DNA of 7,355 nt from Akkermansiaceae bacterium (lineage in GTDB: Bacteria; Verrucomicrobiota; Verrucomicrobiia; Verrucomicrobiales; Akkermansiaceae), in NCBI GenBank assembly GCA_029288115.1, contig JARFPV010000424.1, forward strand, positions 1-7,355, written 5' to 3'. Below are positions 6,882-7,355 of the stretch, piece by piece (the stretch's first letter is position 1; each line of letters opens with the position of its first letter). Under the pieces are notes generated by a model that was given only the letters and a program-made list of their open reading frames with translations, ran no database searches and was not told the origin of the DNA. The translations under genes and the position numbers were made by a program.

Positions 6882-6932
6882 TTGGCTTGCTGAGCCAAAA
6901 TATTAGTTCAGCAAAGATGGCTTGCCGAGCCG
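6882..6932. repeat. Pair of REP-like hairpin repeats
   Basis: TTGGCTTGCTGAGCCAA (6882-6898) folds as a 6-bp stem with a 5-nt loop. A near copy, TGGCTTGCCGAGCCG (6918-6932), has the same GGCT/AGCC stem; the two differ at two of 15 aligned bases. TTGCTGA (6887-6893) and TCAGCAA (6908-6914) give an alternative 7-bp pairing. The stretch 6862-7024 contains no gene and consists largely of such palindromes. Confidence 0.6.
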
Positions 6933-6951
6933 TAGTCCTGGGGGATGAATA

Positions 6952-7028
6952 ACCAGCCCGCCTTCACTTCGCTTCGGCGCGGCACCATCCTTCGTCTAGA
7001 CTCCTGCGGAGCCCAGGCGAAGGCTGGT
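6952..7028. repeat. Nested inverted repeats at the tmRNA 3' flank
   Basis: The outer arms ACCAGCC+CGCC (6952-6962) and GGCG+AA+GGCTGGT (7016-7028) pair over 11 bp with a 2-nt bulge; the right arm overlaps the last four bases of tmRNA, including CCA. A competing inner stem pairs CCTTCG (6989-6994) with CGAAGG (7018-7023), capped by the CTCC/GGAG hairpin (7001-7011). It may guide 3' processing or termination of tmRNA, although no U-tract follows on the minus strand. The inner part contains the right copy of the 13-nt direct repeat (7001-7013). Confidence 0.55.
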
Positions 7029-7355
7029 GGAGGCGGCGGGAGTCGAACCCGCGTCCTAGATACCTGCTGCTTAAGCGTCTACATGTTTAGCTGGACGATA
7101 GAGGTTTTAAGAGGGCAGTTGCTCGCCAGCGGCTTGGGCTCTCCGATTAACCTGTTTAGTCTCACCTTTGACCCGGTCACCCGATCTCTGGCCAGTCCAC
7201 TGGTGTGTCGCCTTCCCCCCTAGTGGACGTCAGGGAGAGAGACGTTGCTGAACAATTAAGCAGCAAGTGCGAGCTCGTTAGAGTCTGCAATTAGTTTGTT
7301 TGAACGGCTTTTTAAAGAGGCCAACCGATCAACCTCTACATGCGACTTATGCTTT
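7025..7355 (-). ncRNA. ssrA: Transfer-messenger RNA (tmRNA), 5' end beyond window
   Basis: tmRNA enters stalled ribosomes, adds a degradation tag to the unfinished protein and releases the ribosome, together with SmpB. The 3' end reads GGTTCGACTCCCGCC followed by GCCTCCACCA, a T-arm and acceptor strand with encoded CCA ending at 7025. Near the other end GGTTGGCCTC and AAAAAGCCG match the first pseudoknot of the E. coli molecule. The tag frame follows, ending in GCA CTT GCT GCT TAA. The visible 331 nt lack the 5' acceptor strand and D-loop region, judged by comparison with E. coli to be roughly 40 nt. It is a one-piece tmRNA, since the tag and the 3' tRNA half are in the usual order. The region downstream of CCA is unusually rich in palindromes. 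Confidence 0.96.
7256..7288 (-). other. tmRNA tag reading frame (ADSNELALAA)
   Basis: The resume codon is most likely GCA at 7288-7286, because it is preceded by TAATT, close to the TAGTC that precedes the E. coli GCA resume codon. Ten codons give ADSNELALAA before TAA (7258-7256). The ALAA end is the signal recognised by ClpXP-type proteases. A start further upstream in the same frame (SNKLI...) cannot be excluded but lacks a suitable upstream element. Confidence 0.8.

Noticed and set aside
7025..7100. Attachment site for a genomic island at the tmRNA 3' end
   Set aside because: tmRNA ends are common integration sites, but I found no second copy of the T-arm/acceptor sequence and no integrase in the window.
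6945..7223. Plus-strand open frame of 92 codons containing GGGGGSRTRV
   Set aside because: It runs antisense through the tmRNA; the GGGGGSRTRV stretch is the reverse of the tmRNA acceptor and T-arm. This is a well-known kind of false gene call next to tRNA-like ends.

Overview
Every supported gene in this window lies on the minus strand. The organism is most likely a member of the Verrucomicrobiota or a related PVC-group bacterium. This rests on the gene families: a DUF6797 / beta-propeller / cytochrome c fusion, a type I sulfatase and a DUF6807 protein, all common in Planctomycetes and Verrucomicrobia. It also fits the absence of Shine-Dalgarno motifs at the gene starts. The lineage is an inference and no taxonomic marker was tested.

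Layout in the direction of transcription, from the right end to the left: (1) tmRNA (ssrA), from the window edge to 7025, with its 5' end outside the window. The proteolysis tag reads ADSNELALAA. (2) A structured intergenic stretch (about 6862-7024) with several REP-like palindromes. (3) A small GIY-YIG endonuclease gene (6861 to 6619) that looks damaged at its start: the natural ATG is followed at once by TAA, inside a perfect AT-rich palindrome. A 13-nt direct repeat lies on each side of this module. (4) A large secreted DUF6797 / beta-propeller / c-type cytochrome protein (6511 to 3911). (5) A secreted type I sulfatase (3822 to 2206). (6) A secreted DUF6807 protein (2195 to 1218), starting 10 nt after the sulfatase stop. 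(7) A double-GNAT acetyltransferase (1161 to 253). (8) The first 54 codons of a 2Fe-2S ferredoxin (163 to the left edge), probably with its own promoter.

Genes 4 to 6 form the functional core: three exported proteins of a sulfated-glycan degradation type. The sulfatase would remove sulfate esters. The cytochrome-bearing propeller protein could oxidise a sugar or related compound and pass electrons to a periplasmic chain. The DUF6807 protein is probably a carbohydrate-associated beta-sandwich protein of unknown reaction. No substrate can be named from the sequence. The 88-nt gap between genes 4 and 5 holds a strong two-part inverted repeat that may regulate or process the transcript.

I see no CRISPR array, transposase, integrase or tRNA gene. 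The most unusual region is the tmRNA-flanking GIY-YIG module with its palindromes and flanking repeats.
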